Positions 1 through 8,040 of a stretch of 64,000 nucleotides of DNA are shown here, piece by piece (the first letter of the stretch is position 1; every line of letters begins with the position of its first letter). The stretch lies in NCBI RefSeq assembly GCF_900105905.1, contig NZ_FNSV01000005.1, positions 7,839,501 through 7,903,500 on the forward strand. Reading direction: 5' to 3'. The position numbers were made by a program, and so were the translations under genes. The notes below the pieces were generated by a model that was given only the letters and a program-made list of their open reading frames with translations, searched no databases and was not told the DNA's origin. The DNA is from Rhodococcus koreensis (GTDB lineage Bacteria; Actinomycetota; Actinomycetes; Mycobacteriales; Mycobacteriaceae).

Positions 1-1
1 C

Positions 2-778
2 ACCTTCCTGATGTGGGTGCTGGCGGATCTGTTCCAGACCCTGCCCGAGGAAGGCGATCTCGACAAACCCAAGCTCGTCTTCATCTTCGACGAGGCACAC
101 CTGCTGTTCGCGGACGCGTCGAAAGCGTTCCTGCAGCAGGTGGAACAGACCGTGAAGCTCATCCGCTCCAAGGGCGTGGGGGTGTTCTTCTGCACACAGT
201 TGCCGACGGACGTCCCGAACGCGGTGCTGTCGCAACTCGGTGCCCGAATCCAGCACGCGCTGCGCGCATTCACGCCCGACGACCAGAAGGCGCTGACCAA
301 AACGGTACGGACGTACCCGACCACCGGAAACTACGACCTCGAGAAGGCCCTCACGTCATTGGGCATCGGCGAGGCGATCGTGACGGTCCTGTCGGAACGG
401 GGCGCGCCGACACCGGTGGCATGGACGAGGATTCGGCCTCCCCGTTCGCTGATGGACACCATCGGCAACGACGCGATCACGGCTGCGGCGTCGTCGAGCC
501 CGCTGTATGCGAAGTACGGGCAGACTGTCGACCGGGAGTCGGCGTACGAGAAGCTGACGGCCAAGGTCGCCGGGGCGCCGGCCGCGGGCCCGGGCCTCGA
601 CCTGCCCCCGCTGCCCGACTTGCCGCCGCCGGCGCCCACACAGCCGGAGGAGCCGAACATGGCCGAGCAGATCCTCGGGAACTCCGCGGTGAAGAGCTTC
701 CTCCGCTCGGCCGCGTCGGCCGCAGGCCGCGAGATCTCCCGCAGCATCTTCGGCACGGGGCGACGACGCAAGCGCTAG
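2..778 (+). CDS. HerA/DUF853-family ATPase, C-terminal part (5' end outside window)
   Basis: The reading frame is open from the window edge, so the start is missing. About 258 residues are visible. A Walker B-like strand (FIFDEAHLLF) lies near the beginning, followed by GVFFCTQLPTDVP, typical of the C-terminal half of HerA-like DUF853 helicase/ATPases (Rv2510c in M. tuberculosis). A Pro-rich linker and a basic tail ending RRRKR follow. The P-loop must lie upstream. In mycobacteria this gene also sits beside the cmrA homologue, as here. Its cellular role is not established. The gene converges on cmrA, with a hairpin between them. Confidence 0.8.
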   Translation, partial: TFLMWVLADLFQTLPEEGDLDKPKLVFIFDEAHLLFADASKAFLQQVEQTVKLIRSKGVGVFFCTQLPTDVPNAVLSQLGARIQHALRAFTPDDQKALTKTVRTYPTTGNYDLEKALTSLGIGEAIVTVLSERGAPTPVAWTRIRPPRSLMDTIGNDAITAAASSSPLYAKYGQTVDRESAYEKLTAKVAGAPAAGPGLDLPPLPDLPPPAPTQPEEPNMAEQILGNSAVKSFLRSAASAAGREISRSIFGTGRRRKR

Positions 779-789
779 AAACGCTGGGC

Positions 790-832
790 GAATGTACCTT
801 TCAGCGCCTCGGCAGCGGTGAACGGTACATTC
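790..832. terminator. Hairpin between convergent genes, probable bidirectional terminator
   Basis: Perfect 9-bp arms GAATGTACC (790-798) and GGTACATTC (824-832) enclose an inner imperfect pairing (TTCAGCGC with GCGGTGAA). It lies exactly between the convergent DUF853 and cmrA stops. There is no T-run, so termination is inferred from position. It could instead be a copy of an intergenic palindrome family (compare 19215-19246). Confidence 0.5.
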
Positions 833-841
833 ACCCGACGG

Positions 842-1645
842 TCAACTGCCCAGCTTCTTGTAGAACGTCCCGACGATCGGTGCGACCACCGCGCGCGGGC
901 TGTACTGCCCGGCAACGGACATCGCCTTGCTGATGATGCCGGGCACGACGCGCATCTTGTTGTCGGCCAGGCCGTCGAGCGACACCTTGGCGGTGTATTC
1001 GCTGGAGATCCACAGGAAGTCGGGAACCAGCCTGTCCACGATCGACGCATCCGCCGGATCGGGCTCCTCGGTGCGCACCGGGCCGGGGGCCAGCAGGGTG
1101 ACGTTCACTCCCGTCCCCTTGAGTTCGCCGCGCAGCGATTCGGAGAACGTGTTGACGAACGCCTTGCTGGCGGCGTAGGTGGCGTTGTGCGGGATGGGCA
1201 TGTTGCCCGCCGCCGAGCCGACCATGAGGATCGCCCCGGACCCGCGTTCGATCATCCCGGGCAGCACCGCGAGGGTGAGGTCGTGCACCGCAACGGCGTT
1301 GAGTTCCACCTGGGCCCGCTCGTACGCGGGGTCGAGTCCGGCGACGGGCCCGAACGTGGAGATACCCGCGTTGTTGCACAGGACGCTGACCTCACGGCCC
1401 GCCAGTTCGGTGACGAGTGCGGCCCGCGCGTCCCGATCGGACAGGTCGCACGCGCGCACGTCGACCTCGACGCCGTACTGGTCGCGAAGGGTCCCGGCGA
1501 GTGACTCCATCACCTCGCCGCGTCGCGCGACGAGGATCAGGGAGTGGCCCCGGGAGGCCAGATCGGCGGCCAGCGCCTCGCCGATTCCGGACGAGGCGCC
1601 GGTCACGACGGCGCGGGCACTGGGGGTGGGGTTCGGCAAGCTCAC
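842..1645 (-). CDS. cmrA: SDR oxidoreductase, probable mycolate reductase CmrA (Rv2509-like)
   Basis: 267-residue short-chain dehydrogenase. The Rossmann motif TGASSGIG is at residues 15-22, NNAG near 92, and the catalytic YAASK near 160. The C-terminus (DNKMRVVPG, SKAMSVA, APIVGTFYKKLG) closely resembles what I recall of Rv2509, the enzyme that reduces the 3-oxo intermediate in the last step of mycolic acid synthesis. Start is GTG. It lies 18 bp downstream of fadH on the same strand, so PadR-fadH-cmrA is probably one transcript. Adjacency to the DUF853 gene matches the mycobacterial arrangement and supports orthology. Another SDR function is possible. Confidence 0.82.
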   Translation of the reverse strand: MSLPNPTPSARAVVTGASSGIGEALAADLASRGHSLILVARRGEVMESLAGTLRDQYGVEVDVRACDLSDRDARAALVTELAGREVSVLCNNAGISTFGPVAGLDPAYERAQVELNAVAVHDLTLAVLPGMIERGSGAILMVGSAAGNMPIPHNATYAASKAFVNTFSESLRGELKGTGVNVTLLAPGPVRTEEPDPADASIVDRLVPDFLWISSEYTAKVSLDGLADNKMRVVPGIISKAMSVAGQYSPRAVVAPIVGTFYKKLGS

Positions 1646-1663
1646 GGTCAGCAGCGTAGTGCG

Positions 1664-3688
1664 TCAGATGCGGGCCGCGAGCCGGGTGCCCTGCTCGATG
1701 GCGCGCTTGGCGTCGAGTTCGGCGGCGACGTCCGCGCCCCCGATGACGTGGGTGGTGACGCCGGCGACGGTCAGGTCGTCGACGAGGTCACGCACCGATT
1801 CCTGGCCCGCGCAGATCACGACGTTGTCGACGGCGAGGGTGCGGGGCTTCTCCCGCTTGGCGCCGAACGTGATGTGCAGGCCGTCGTCGTCGATGCGCTC
1901 GTAGTTGACCCCGGACAGTTCCTGGACGCCCTTGCTCTTCAGCGCCGCACGGTGGACCCAGCCGGTGGTCTTCGCGAGTCCTGCGCCGATCCGGCCGCTC
2001 TTGCGTTGCAGCAGGTACACCTCACGCGGCGACGGTTCGGGAATGGGTGTGGTGAGCGCGCCCGCCGCGGCCTCGGGTTCGGTGACACCCCACTCCTGCT
2101 TCCATTCCTTCAGATCGAGAGTCGGGGAGTACTCGTGGGTGAGGAACTCACTGACGTCGACGCCGATCCCGCCGGCCCCGATCACCGCGACCGACCGTCC
2201 GACGGGCTTGCCGCCCCGGACGACCTCCGGATACGTGAGCACCTTCGGATGGTCGATCCCCGGAATCGACGGGACGCGGGGCGTCACACCGGTCGCGACG
2301 ATCACCTCGTCGTACGTGCCGACCAGCTCGGCCGCGGTGACGCGGGTGTCGAGCCGGACGTCGACATCGGCGAGCGGCAGCTGGCGGGTGTAGTACCGAA
2401 TGGTCTCCGCGAACTCCTCCTTGCCGGGAATCTTGCGGGCGATGCCGAACTGGCCGCCGATCTCCGAATCCGCCTCGAACAGGGTCACCGAGTGGCCGCG
2501 CTGGGCCAGCCCGAGCGCCGCGGACAGTCCCGCGGGGCCTGCGCCGACGACGGCGACCCGCTTCGCGGTCCGGGTGGGGGAGAGTGTCAGTTCCGTCTCC
2601 CTGCCTGCCCGCGGATTCAGCAGGCACGACACGTGCTTGCGGACGAAGGCGTGGTCGAGGCACGCCTGGTTGCACGCGATGCACGTGTTGATCTCGTCGG
2701 GGGTGCCCGCCTCCGCCTTCCGCACCCAGTCGGGGTCGGCGAGCATCGGGCGTGCCATCGAGATCAGCTGTGCGTCACCGCGGGTCAGGATCTCCTCGGC
2801 GACCTCGGGCATGTTGATCCGGTTCGACGCGGCCACGGGGATCGTCACGTGCTTCTCGAGTTTGCCGGTGATGTCGGCGAACGCGGCCCGCGGTACCGAC
2901 GTCACGATCGTGGGGACACGCGATTCGTGCCAGCCGATGTCGGTGTTGATGATGGTTGCGCCCGCCGCCTCCACTTCCTGTGCCAGCGCGACGATCTCGT
3001 CCCAGGTCTGACCGCCTTCCACGAGGTCGGCCATCGACAGGCGGAAGATGATGATGAAGTCCGGGCCGACCGCCTTGCGCGTGCGGCGGACGATCTCGAC
3101 GGCCATCCGGCGGCGGTTCTCGGGAGTCCCACCCCACTCGTCGGTGCGCTTGTTGGTGCGCTCGCACAGGAACTGGTTGACGAAGTAGCCTTCACCGCCC
3201 ATGATCTCGACGCCGTCGTAATTCGCCTGCTGCGCGAGCCGTGCGCAGCGAACGAAGTTGCGGATCTGCCAGCGGACGCCCCGGCCCGTGAGTTTGCGGG
3301 GCCGGAACGGGTTGATCGGGGCCTTGATCGACGAGGCGGAGACACTGAACGGCTGGTAGCTGTACCGGCCGGCGTGCAGGATCTGCAGGGCGATTTTGCC
3401 GCCTTCGTCGTGCACCGCCGTCGTGATCGCGCGGTGCCTGCGGGCCTCGACACGGTTGGTGAGCTTCGCGCCGAACGGCAACAGCCAGCCCGTCCGGTTG
3501 GGCGCGTAACCGCCGGTGACGATCAGCGCGACCCCTCCGCGGGCGCGCTCGGCGAAGTACTCCGCCAGCCGGGGGACGTCCTTGGCGCGGTCCTCGAGTC
3601 CGGTGTGGATGGAGCCCATGATCACCCGGTTCTTCAGCGTCGTGAAGCCGAGGTCGAGAGGGGCGAGCAGCTGGGGAAACTGTGTCAT
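1664..3688 (-). CDS. fadH: NADPH-dependent 2,4-dienoyl-CoA reductase
   Basis: 674 residues, the usual FadH length. The N-terminal half is an Old-Yellow-Enzyme TIM barrel (LLAPLDLGFTTLKNRV; GGEGYFVNQFL). A 4Fe-4S ligand set CIACNQACLDH...CLLNP lies around residues 335-360. The C-terminal half carries FAD (VAVVGAGPAGLSAAL) and NADPH (VAVIGAGGIGVDV) Rossmann motifs. The enzyme reduces 2,4-dienoyl-CoA so that polyunsaturated acyl chains can enter beta-oxidation. ATG start, 13 bp after the PadR stop, so co-transcription is likely. Confidence 0.92.
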   Translation of the reverse strand: MTQFPQLLAPLDLGFTTLKNRVIMGSIHTGLEDRAKDVPRLAEYFAERARGGVALIVTGGYAPNRTGWLLPFGAKLTNRVEARRHRAITTAVHDEGGKIALQILHAGRYSYQPFSVSASSIKAPINPFRPRKLTGRGVRWQIRNFVRCARLAQQANYDGVEIMGGEGYFVNQFLCERTNKRTDEWGGTPENRRRMAVEIVRRTRKAVGPDFIIIFRLSMADLVEGGQTWDEIVALAQEVEAAGATIINTDIGWHESRVPTIVTSVPRAAFADITGKLEKHVTIPVAASNRINMPEVAEEILTRGDAQLISMARPMLADPDWVRKAEAGTPDEINTCIACNQACLDHAFVRKHVSCLLNPRAGRETELTLSPTRTAKRVAVVGAGPAGLSAALGLAQRGHSVTLFEADSEIGGQFGIARKIPGKEEFAETIRYYTRQLPLADVDVRLDTRVTAAELVGTYDEVIVATGVTPRVPSIPGIDHPKVLTYPEVVRGGKPVGRSVAVIGAGGIGVDVSEFLTHEYSPTLDLKEWKQEWGVTEPEAAAGALTTPIPEPSPREVYLLQRKSGRIGAGLAKTTGWVHRAALKSKGVQELSGVNYERIDDDGLHITFGAKREKPRTLAVDNVVICAGQESVRDLVDDLTVAGVTTHVIGGADVAAELDAKRAIEQGTRLAARI

Positions 3689-3701
3689 TGGCGGCGTGTC
3701 C

Positions 3702-4235
3702 TTATCGTGAGAGCGCGTCGAGTACTTCTTGACACCAGTCGGCGAACCCCTCCTCGACGCGGATTCCGCCGCGCAGGACGAGGTACTGGTGCAGGGCTGC
3801 GCCGGAGAGCTGGTCCGGTGCGGGAAAGTCGCGTTTTTCGATCATGCGGTAGACCTCGAGCCGGGCGGCGTGGCCGTCGCGGTGGCGGGCGACCTCGGCC
3901 GTGAGTGCGGCGACGTCACCGTGTCGAGCGGCGCGGATCTTCACTGCCAGCTCGTTGCGCAGGTGGTTGGGCTCGGTGGGTTCGGCGATCCATCGCGCGA
4001 GTTCCGCGCTTCCGGCCGCACTGACCCGGTACACCTTCTTGTCGGGTCGGCCGTCCTGCGCCACCACCTCGGCGTCGACCCATCCCGCCTCGTCCATGCG
4101 TTTGAGGACGCGGTAGATCTGCTGGTGGGTGGCGCTCTGGAAGAAGCCGATGGACTTGTCGAACCGGCGCGCCAATTCGTAACCCGAGCCGGAGTGCTCG
4201 GTCAGGGAGACGAGAAGCGCATGTTCGAGTGCCAC
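3702..4235 (-). CDS. PadR-family transcriptional regulator
   Basis: Chosen GTG start gives 177 residues beginning VALEHALLVSLTEHSGSGYELARRFD, the normal PadR N-terminus. A winged helix follows (HQQIYRVLKRMDEAGWV, DKKVYRVSAAG), then a C-terminal dimerisation helix region. The frame stays open far upstream, but that part is antisense to the transporter and is ignored. First gene of a probable PadR-fadH-cmrA operon, so the likely role is ligand-responsive repression of its own operon. The ligand is unknown; an acyl-CoA or phenolic compound would be guesses. A -10-like TACATA 9 nt before the GTG would fit leaderless transcription. Confidence 0.8.
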   Translation of the reverse strand: MALEHALLVSLTEHSGSGYELARRFDKSIGFFQSATHQQIYRVLKRMDEAGWVDAEVVAQDGRPDKKVYRVSAAGSAELARWIAEPTEPNHLRNELAVKIRAARHGDVAALTAEVARHRDGHAARLEVYRMIEKRDFPAPDQLSGAALHQYLVLRGGIRVEEGFADWCQEVLDALSR

Positions 4236-4244
4236 GAACCGAAG

Positions 4245-4272
4245 TATGTATGCAACGAGGTGCGTATGCAAC
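4245..4272. promoter_or_regulatory. Direct repeats in the PadR/transporter divergent promoter
   Basis: GTATGCAAC occurs twice, at 4248-4256 and 4264-4272, 16 bp apart (about one and a half helical turns). They lie immediately upstream of the PadR start and between divergent genes. They are plausible operator half-sites for the PadR protein and overlap its presumed promoter. Inference only. Confidence 0.4.
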
Positions 4273-4361
4273 TGAGTGCACACTAAGTTCTTCCGTCCGA
4301 ACGGGACGCTCGTCGCGTCAGACCGCACGAACTCTCCGTTCACTCGCATAGGCTCGCGGGC

Positions 4362-5687
4362 ATGAGCACCGACGTTCGTCCGCCGGCCGGGATCGGCGAG
4401 GCCGCGACGCGCAGGCAGGTTGTCGCGTGGGGGCTGTGGGACTGGGGTTCGGCGGCCTTCAACGCCGTGATCCTCACGTTCGTCTTCTCCGTGTACCTGA
4501 CGGACGCCGTGGGTGAGGACCTGCCGGGGTCGATCTCCGCGAGCACGTGGCTGGGATGGTCGCTCGGCATCGCGGGCTTCCTCATCGCCGTGCTCGCCCC
4601 CGTCACCGGTCAGCGATTCGACGCCGCGGGACGACGCAAATGGGCGCTCGGCGTCCTCACCTTCGCGACGGTCGGGTGCATGGCGGCGATGTTCCTCGTC
4701 CGCGACTCCTATCAGTACCTGTGGCTCGGGCTGGTGCTGCTCGCTGCAGGTTCGGTGATCTTCGAACTGGCCGGCGTCCCGTACAACGCGATGCTCAGGC
4801 AGGTGTCCACGCCGGCGAACATCGGCCGGGTGTCCGGGTTCGGCTGGGCGATGGGCTATTTCGGTGGGATCGTGCTCCTGCTGCTGTGCTACTTCGGATT
4901 CATCGCCGGTGACGGTGACACTCGCGGATTCCTCGGACTCACCACCGACGGCGGCCTGAACATCCGGATGGTCGCGCTGCTGGCCGCCGTCTGGTTCGCG
5001 GTCTTCGCTATTCCCGTCCTGCTGAAGGTCCCCGAGCTGGCCCGTCCGCACGCAGACCCGGGCGCGGACAAGGCCGGCTTCCTCGAGTCGTACCGGGTGC
5101 TGTGGCGTGATCTGCGCGACCTCTGGGCCGCCGACCGGCGCACCGTGTACTTCCTGGTGGCGAGCGCGCTGTTCCGCGACGGACTGGCCGGTGTCTTCAC
5201 CTTCGGCGCAGTCCTCGCCGTCAACGTCTACGGCATCAGCACGGGTGACGTGCTGCTGTTCGGCGTCGCGGCCAATGTCGTCTCCGCGCTCGGCGCGCTC
5301 ACCGCAGGCCGGTTCGACGACCGGATCGGCCCGAAGACCGTGATCATGGCGTCCCTGATCGCGATGATCGTCGTCGGTGTCGTCCTCACGGCGGTGTCGG
5401 GACCGGTCATGTTCTGGATCTTCGGACTGCTGCTGTGCCTGTTCGTCGGTCCCGCACAGTCGTCGGCGCGCACATTCCTGGCCCGGATCACACCGCCCGG
5501 CCGGGAGGGCCAGATGTTCGGTCTCTACGCGACCACCGGTCGCGCGGTGTCGTTCCTCTCGCCCACCCTGTTCGGGTTGTTCGCCTGGTGGTTCGCGGCG
5601 GATCGGGCCGGAATCATCGGCCTGGTGATCGTGCTCGGGATCGGGCTCGCCGCGCTGACGGTGGTGAAGGCGCCCGAGCGCGACTAG
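4362..5687 (+). CDS. MFS transporter, UMF1/Atg22-like family
   Basis: 441 residues, about 12 hydrophobic segments. The N-terminal WGLWDWGSAAFNAVILTFVFSVYL and the internal YNAMLRQVSTPANIGRVSGFGWAMGYFGG are typical of the UMF1 (vacuole effluxer Atg22-like) branch of the major facilitator superfamily. It should be a cytoplasmic-membrane transporter; related eukaryotic proteins export amino acids, but the substrate here is unknown. Divergent from PadR. Its stop codon overlaps the stop of the convergent membrane-protein gene (CTAG at 5684-5687). Confidence 0.8.
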   Translation: MSTDVRPPAGIGEAATRRQVVAWGLWDWGSAAFNAVILTFVFSVYLTDAVGEDLPGSISASTWLGWSLGIAGFLIAVLAPVTGQRFDAAGRRKWALGVLTFATVGCMAAMFLVRDSYQYLWLGLVLLAAGSVIFELAGVPYNAMLRQVSTPANIGRVSGFGWAMGYFGGIVLLLLCYFGFIAGDGDTRGFLGLTTDGGLNIRMVALLAAVWFAVFAIPVLLKVPELARPHADPGADKAGFLESYRVLWRDLRDLWAADRRTVYFLVASALFRDGLAGVFTFGAVLAVNVYGISTGDVLLFGVAANVVSALGALTAGRFDDRIGPKTVIMASLIAMIVVGVVLTAVSGPVMFWIFGLLLCLFVGPAQSSARTFLARITPPGREGQMFGLYATTGRAVSFLSPTLFGLFAWWFAADRAGIIGLVIVLGIGLAALTVVKAPERD

Positions 5688-6262
5688 CGCCGCGCGCGAT
5701 TGTCGTCGATCCGGAGCTTCTCCGGAAATAGCCGCCGCTGCGTCAGCCAGCCCGCTGCCGCCACGACGATCCAGATCAGTGTGGCGAAGAACTGCTGGGT
5801 GCCCTCGTTCGGATCCTCCAAGAAACCCAGCGGGGGGACGGCGAGGCCGAGTCCGGTCAGCACCAAGCTGGCGCCGCCGAGTGCGGTGAGCCACAGCAGC
5901 GCCCGCGCCCGGTACCGGTCGGCGACGAACCCGCAGGCGACGGCGAGCGCGACGATCACGCTTCCGCTCAGGATCCAGCTGGCGTCATCCGGTTGCAGAA
6001 CGCGACTGAGCTTCGCTCCGATCACCGCGCCCGCGATGATTCCGATGAAGAATGCGGCGAACTTGAAGACCAGAGTGGTGGCCGCCCACACCACGACCGC
6101 ACCGATCGCCGCGACCAGGAACGTCGTTCCGAGCGACAGCGACAGCAGGTCGGACACGAGCCAGCCGAGGCCGAATCCGGAGGCGAGAACGGCGACGTGC
6201 AGTGAACCGACACCGGCGAAGCACAGAACCGCGCCGACCAGAAGGATTGCGATGCCACTCAT
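5684..6262 (-). CDS. Multi-pass membrane protein, DUF4203/TMEM198-like
   Basis: 192 residues with about seven hydrophobic segments starting at the N-terminus (MSGIAILLVGAVLCFAG). Gly-rich helices such as FFIGIIAGAVIGAKL resemble DUF4203 proteins. A hydrophilic end (RRLFPEKLRIDDNRARR) follows the last helix. Function unknown. It converges on the UMF1-type transporter with a 4-bp overlap of stop codons. Confidence 0.65.
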   Translation of the reverse strand: MSGIAILLVGAVLCFAGVGSLHVAVLASGFGLGWLVSDLLSLSLGTTFLVAAIGAVVVWAATTLVFKFAAFFIGIIAGAVIGAKLSRVLQPDDASWILSGSVIVALAVACGFVADRYRARALLWLTALGGASLVLTGLGLAVPPLGFLEDPNEGTQQFFATLIWIVVAAAGWLTQRRLFPEKLRIDDNRARR

Positions 6263-6339
6263 GGTGCCCTCCCAGGGTGCACGAGACGAGTAGTGCCATC
6301 ACACCAGACGTGTCGCCGCCGGGGGAGGGGAACTGCCGA

Positions 6340-7188
6340 TTATCCAGCCGCCCGAGCGCGATCGAGGATCGCCTTCGCGAGTGCCTCCGGGCACTCCTCG
6401 GGGATCCAGTGCGTGGCGCCGTCCAGGACGACGAACTCGTAGGGCGCATCGACGAACTCGCCACACTTCTCCGCACCCGCACGCCCGAGCTCGAGGTCGC
6501 CGGTGCTCCAGACATACGTCGTGGGGACCGTGACGGCTGGGGTGGCCTCGAAGTCCTTCGTCATCGCCCGGTACCAGTTCAGCGCGGCCGTCAGTGTGCC
6601 CGGTTCACTCAGAAGTCCCACGTGCTCGTTTACGAGTTCGGAGCTCACGACGTCCCCGAACACCGCGCGCAGTCGCTGGGCGTCGTCGCGGAGTAGGACG
6701 TGCTCGGCCTTGCCCTCCGTCCGCAGGAACTGGATGTACGACGATCGCTGTTGCTGGTCGGCGTCCTCGCGTAGCGCCCAGCCGAAGGCCGCGGGATGGG
6801 GAACCGACGCCGTTGTCAGCGACCTGACGCGACCCGGGTGGCGGGCCGCCACGCACCAAGCCACGATGGATCCCCAGTCGTGGCCGACGAGATGCACGGT
6901 GTCGATGTCGAGGGCGTCGAGCAGCCCTACGACGTCGGCGACGAGGTGGTCGATCCGGTAGGACTCGACACCGTCGGGGCGCGCACCGCGCGAATAGCCG
7001 CGCTGATTCGGCGCGTAGGTCCGCAGGCCCGCGTCGTTCAGGAGGGTCGCGACCCGTGACCACGACGCCGCGCTCTCCGGGTATCCGTGCAGCAACAGGA
7101 CGGCGTCGCCGTCGGTCGGGCCACCGACCGTGACGTCGAAGGTGAGCGGCCCTACCGGGACGTGGGTGTGCTCGAGGAGAGTCGACAT
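6340..7188 (-). CDS. Alpha/beta hydrolase, epoxide-hydrolase-like
   Basis: 282 residues from MSTLLEHTHVPVG. A longer frame would overlap the TetR gene, so this ATG was preferred. HGYPES (oxyanion region) and VGHDWGS carry an Asp nucleophile, as in soluble epoxide hydrolases and haloalkane dehalogenases, not a Ser. A late DGATHWIPEECPE supplies the catalytic His. The natural substrate is unknown. It lies 23 bp downstream of the TetR gene on the same strand, probably in one transcript. Confidence 0.78.
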   Translation of the reverse strand: MSTLLEHTHVPVGPLTFDVTVGGPTDGDAVLLLHGYPESAASWSRVATLLNDAGLRTYAPNQRGYSRGARPDGVESYRIDHLVADVVGLLDALDIDTVHLVGHDWGSIVAWCVAARHPGRVRSLTTASVPHPAAFGWALREDADQQQRSSYIQFLRTEGKAEHVLLRDDAQRLRAVFGDVVSSELVNEHVGLLSEPGTLTAALNWYRAMTKDFEATPAVTVPTTYVWSTGDLELGRAGAEKCGEFVDAPYEFVVLDGATHWIPEECPEALAKAILDRARAAG

Positions 7189-7211
7189 GCCCCCACCGTA
7201 CGGCGGGCGAC

Positions 7212-7928
7212 CTACTTCTTTCCGGGATTCCACCCGCTCATGCCGAGCATGATCAGGCGCAGTTGACGCTCGGCGCGCGCGACGACCTCGGCCTCGCTTC
7301 GGCTTCCGGGACGATCGGCCTCGAGGAGATCGACGACGACGGCGAACATGGTGGACACGATGAGGTCGGCCGCCATCTCCAGGTCGTCGTGGTCCCAGGT
7401 CTGCAGGCCGTCGATGCGGGACAGATCGACCGTGAGTTCGCTGACGAACAGCTTCATCTCGGTCGCGATCGCACGGCGAATTTCCGGGACACCGCCGTAG
7501 CGTTCGCGGCTGAGGAACCGGAACTGCGCCTCGTGGGTGCGGACCTGCCGCACGAGGATGTCGAGCGACGCGCCTGCACTCTTTGTGCTCGGGGTGCGGC
7601 GGGCGTCGCGCAGCATCTGCCGCAGAATCCGCATGCCCTCCTCGACGAGCACCACGCCGAGTTCCTCGATGGACGCGAAATGGCGGTAGAACGCGGTGGG
7701 CACGATTCCCGCGGTGCGGGCGATCTCGCGCAGGCTCACGCCGGCGAAACTGCGGTCCGACATCAGTTCGAGCGTGCCGTCGAGGAGGGCCTTCCTCGTG
7801 CGCTCCTTCCGCGCTGCCCTGCTCTCGGGTTCGGCGCCGGTCGACTGACTCACGGCAGTGAGTGTATTCGCGGGGGAGAGCACCGCCACCACCTCCGGGT
7901 GTTCGCGTTCGTCGTCCGGCATGCGCAT
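7212..7928 (-). CDS. TetR-family regulator, probable regulator of the adjacent desaturase genes
   Basis: 238 residues. The helix-turn-helix (TLELMSDRSFAGVSLREIARTAGIVPTAFYRHF in two overlapping motifs) lies near residues 50-85, after a long, probably disordered N-terminus, so a later start is possible. It is divergent from the reductase-desaturase genes across an 18-bp imperfect palindrome. In E. coli and Pseudomonas, TetR proteins FabR and DesT control unsaturated fatty acid genes with such an arrangement; the same role is inferred here. It probably also controls the hydrolase downstream. Confidence 0.78.
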   Translation of the reverse strand: MRMPDDEREHPEVVAVLSPANTLTAVSQSTGAEPESRAARKERTRKALLDGTLELMSDRSFAGVSLREIARTAGIVPTAFYRHFASIEELGVVLVEEGMRILRQMLRDARRTPSTKSAGASLDILVRQVRTHEAQFRFLSRERYGGVPEIRRAIATEMKLFVSELTVDLSRIDGLQTWDHDDLEMAADLIVSTMFAVVVDLLEADRPGSRSEAEVVARAERQLRLIMLGMSGWNPGKK

Positions 7929-7967
7929 CCGATCCCCGCCTCGAGTGTGCGTGCGGTCACATTGCGA

Positions 7968-8022
7968 TTGACAAGTTCCTGTCTCCCTCTGTCACACTAT
8001 TGTCAGTGTACAACCGTGCACT
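7968..8022 (+). promoter_or_regulatory. Promoter and putative TetR operator before the desaturase operon
   Basis: A TTGACA -35 hexamer lies at 7968-7973. No perfect -10 is visible. Between it and the start codon is AGTGTAC-AACC-GTGCACT (8005-8022), an 18-bp palindrome with one mismatched pair, placed to block transcription start. Its length and symmetry resemble FabR/DesT operators. Assignment is inferred. Confidence 0.5.
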
Positions 8023-8040
8023 CAAATGGAGGAGGCTGAC

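Noticed and set aside
3702..5894. 730-codon minus-strand frame containing the PadR gene
   Set aside because: Only the last 177 codons have PadR sequence; the rest is antisense to the UMF1 transporter and is Arg/Asp/Glu-rich noise.
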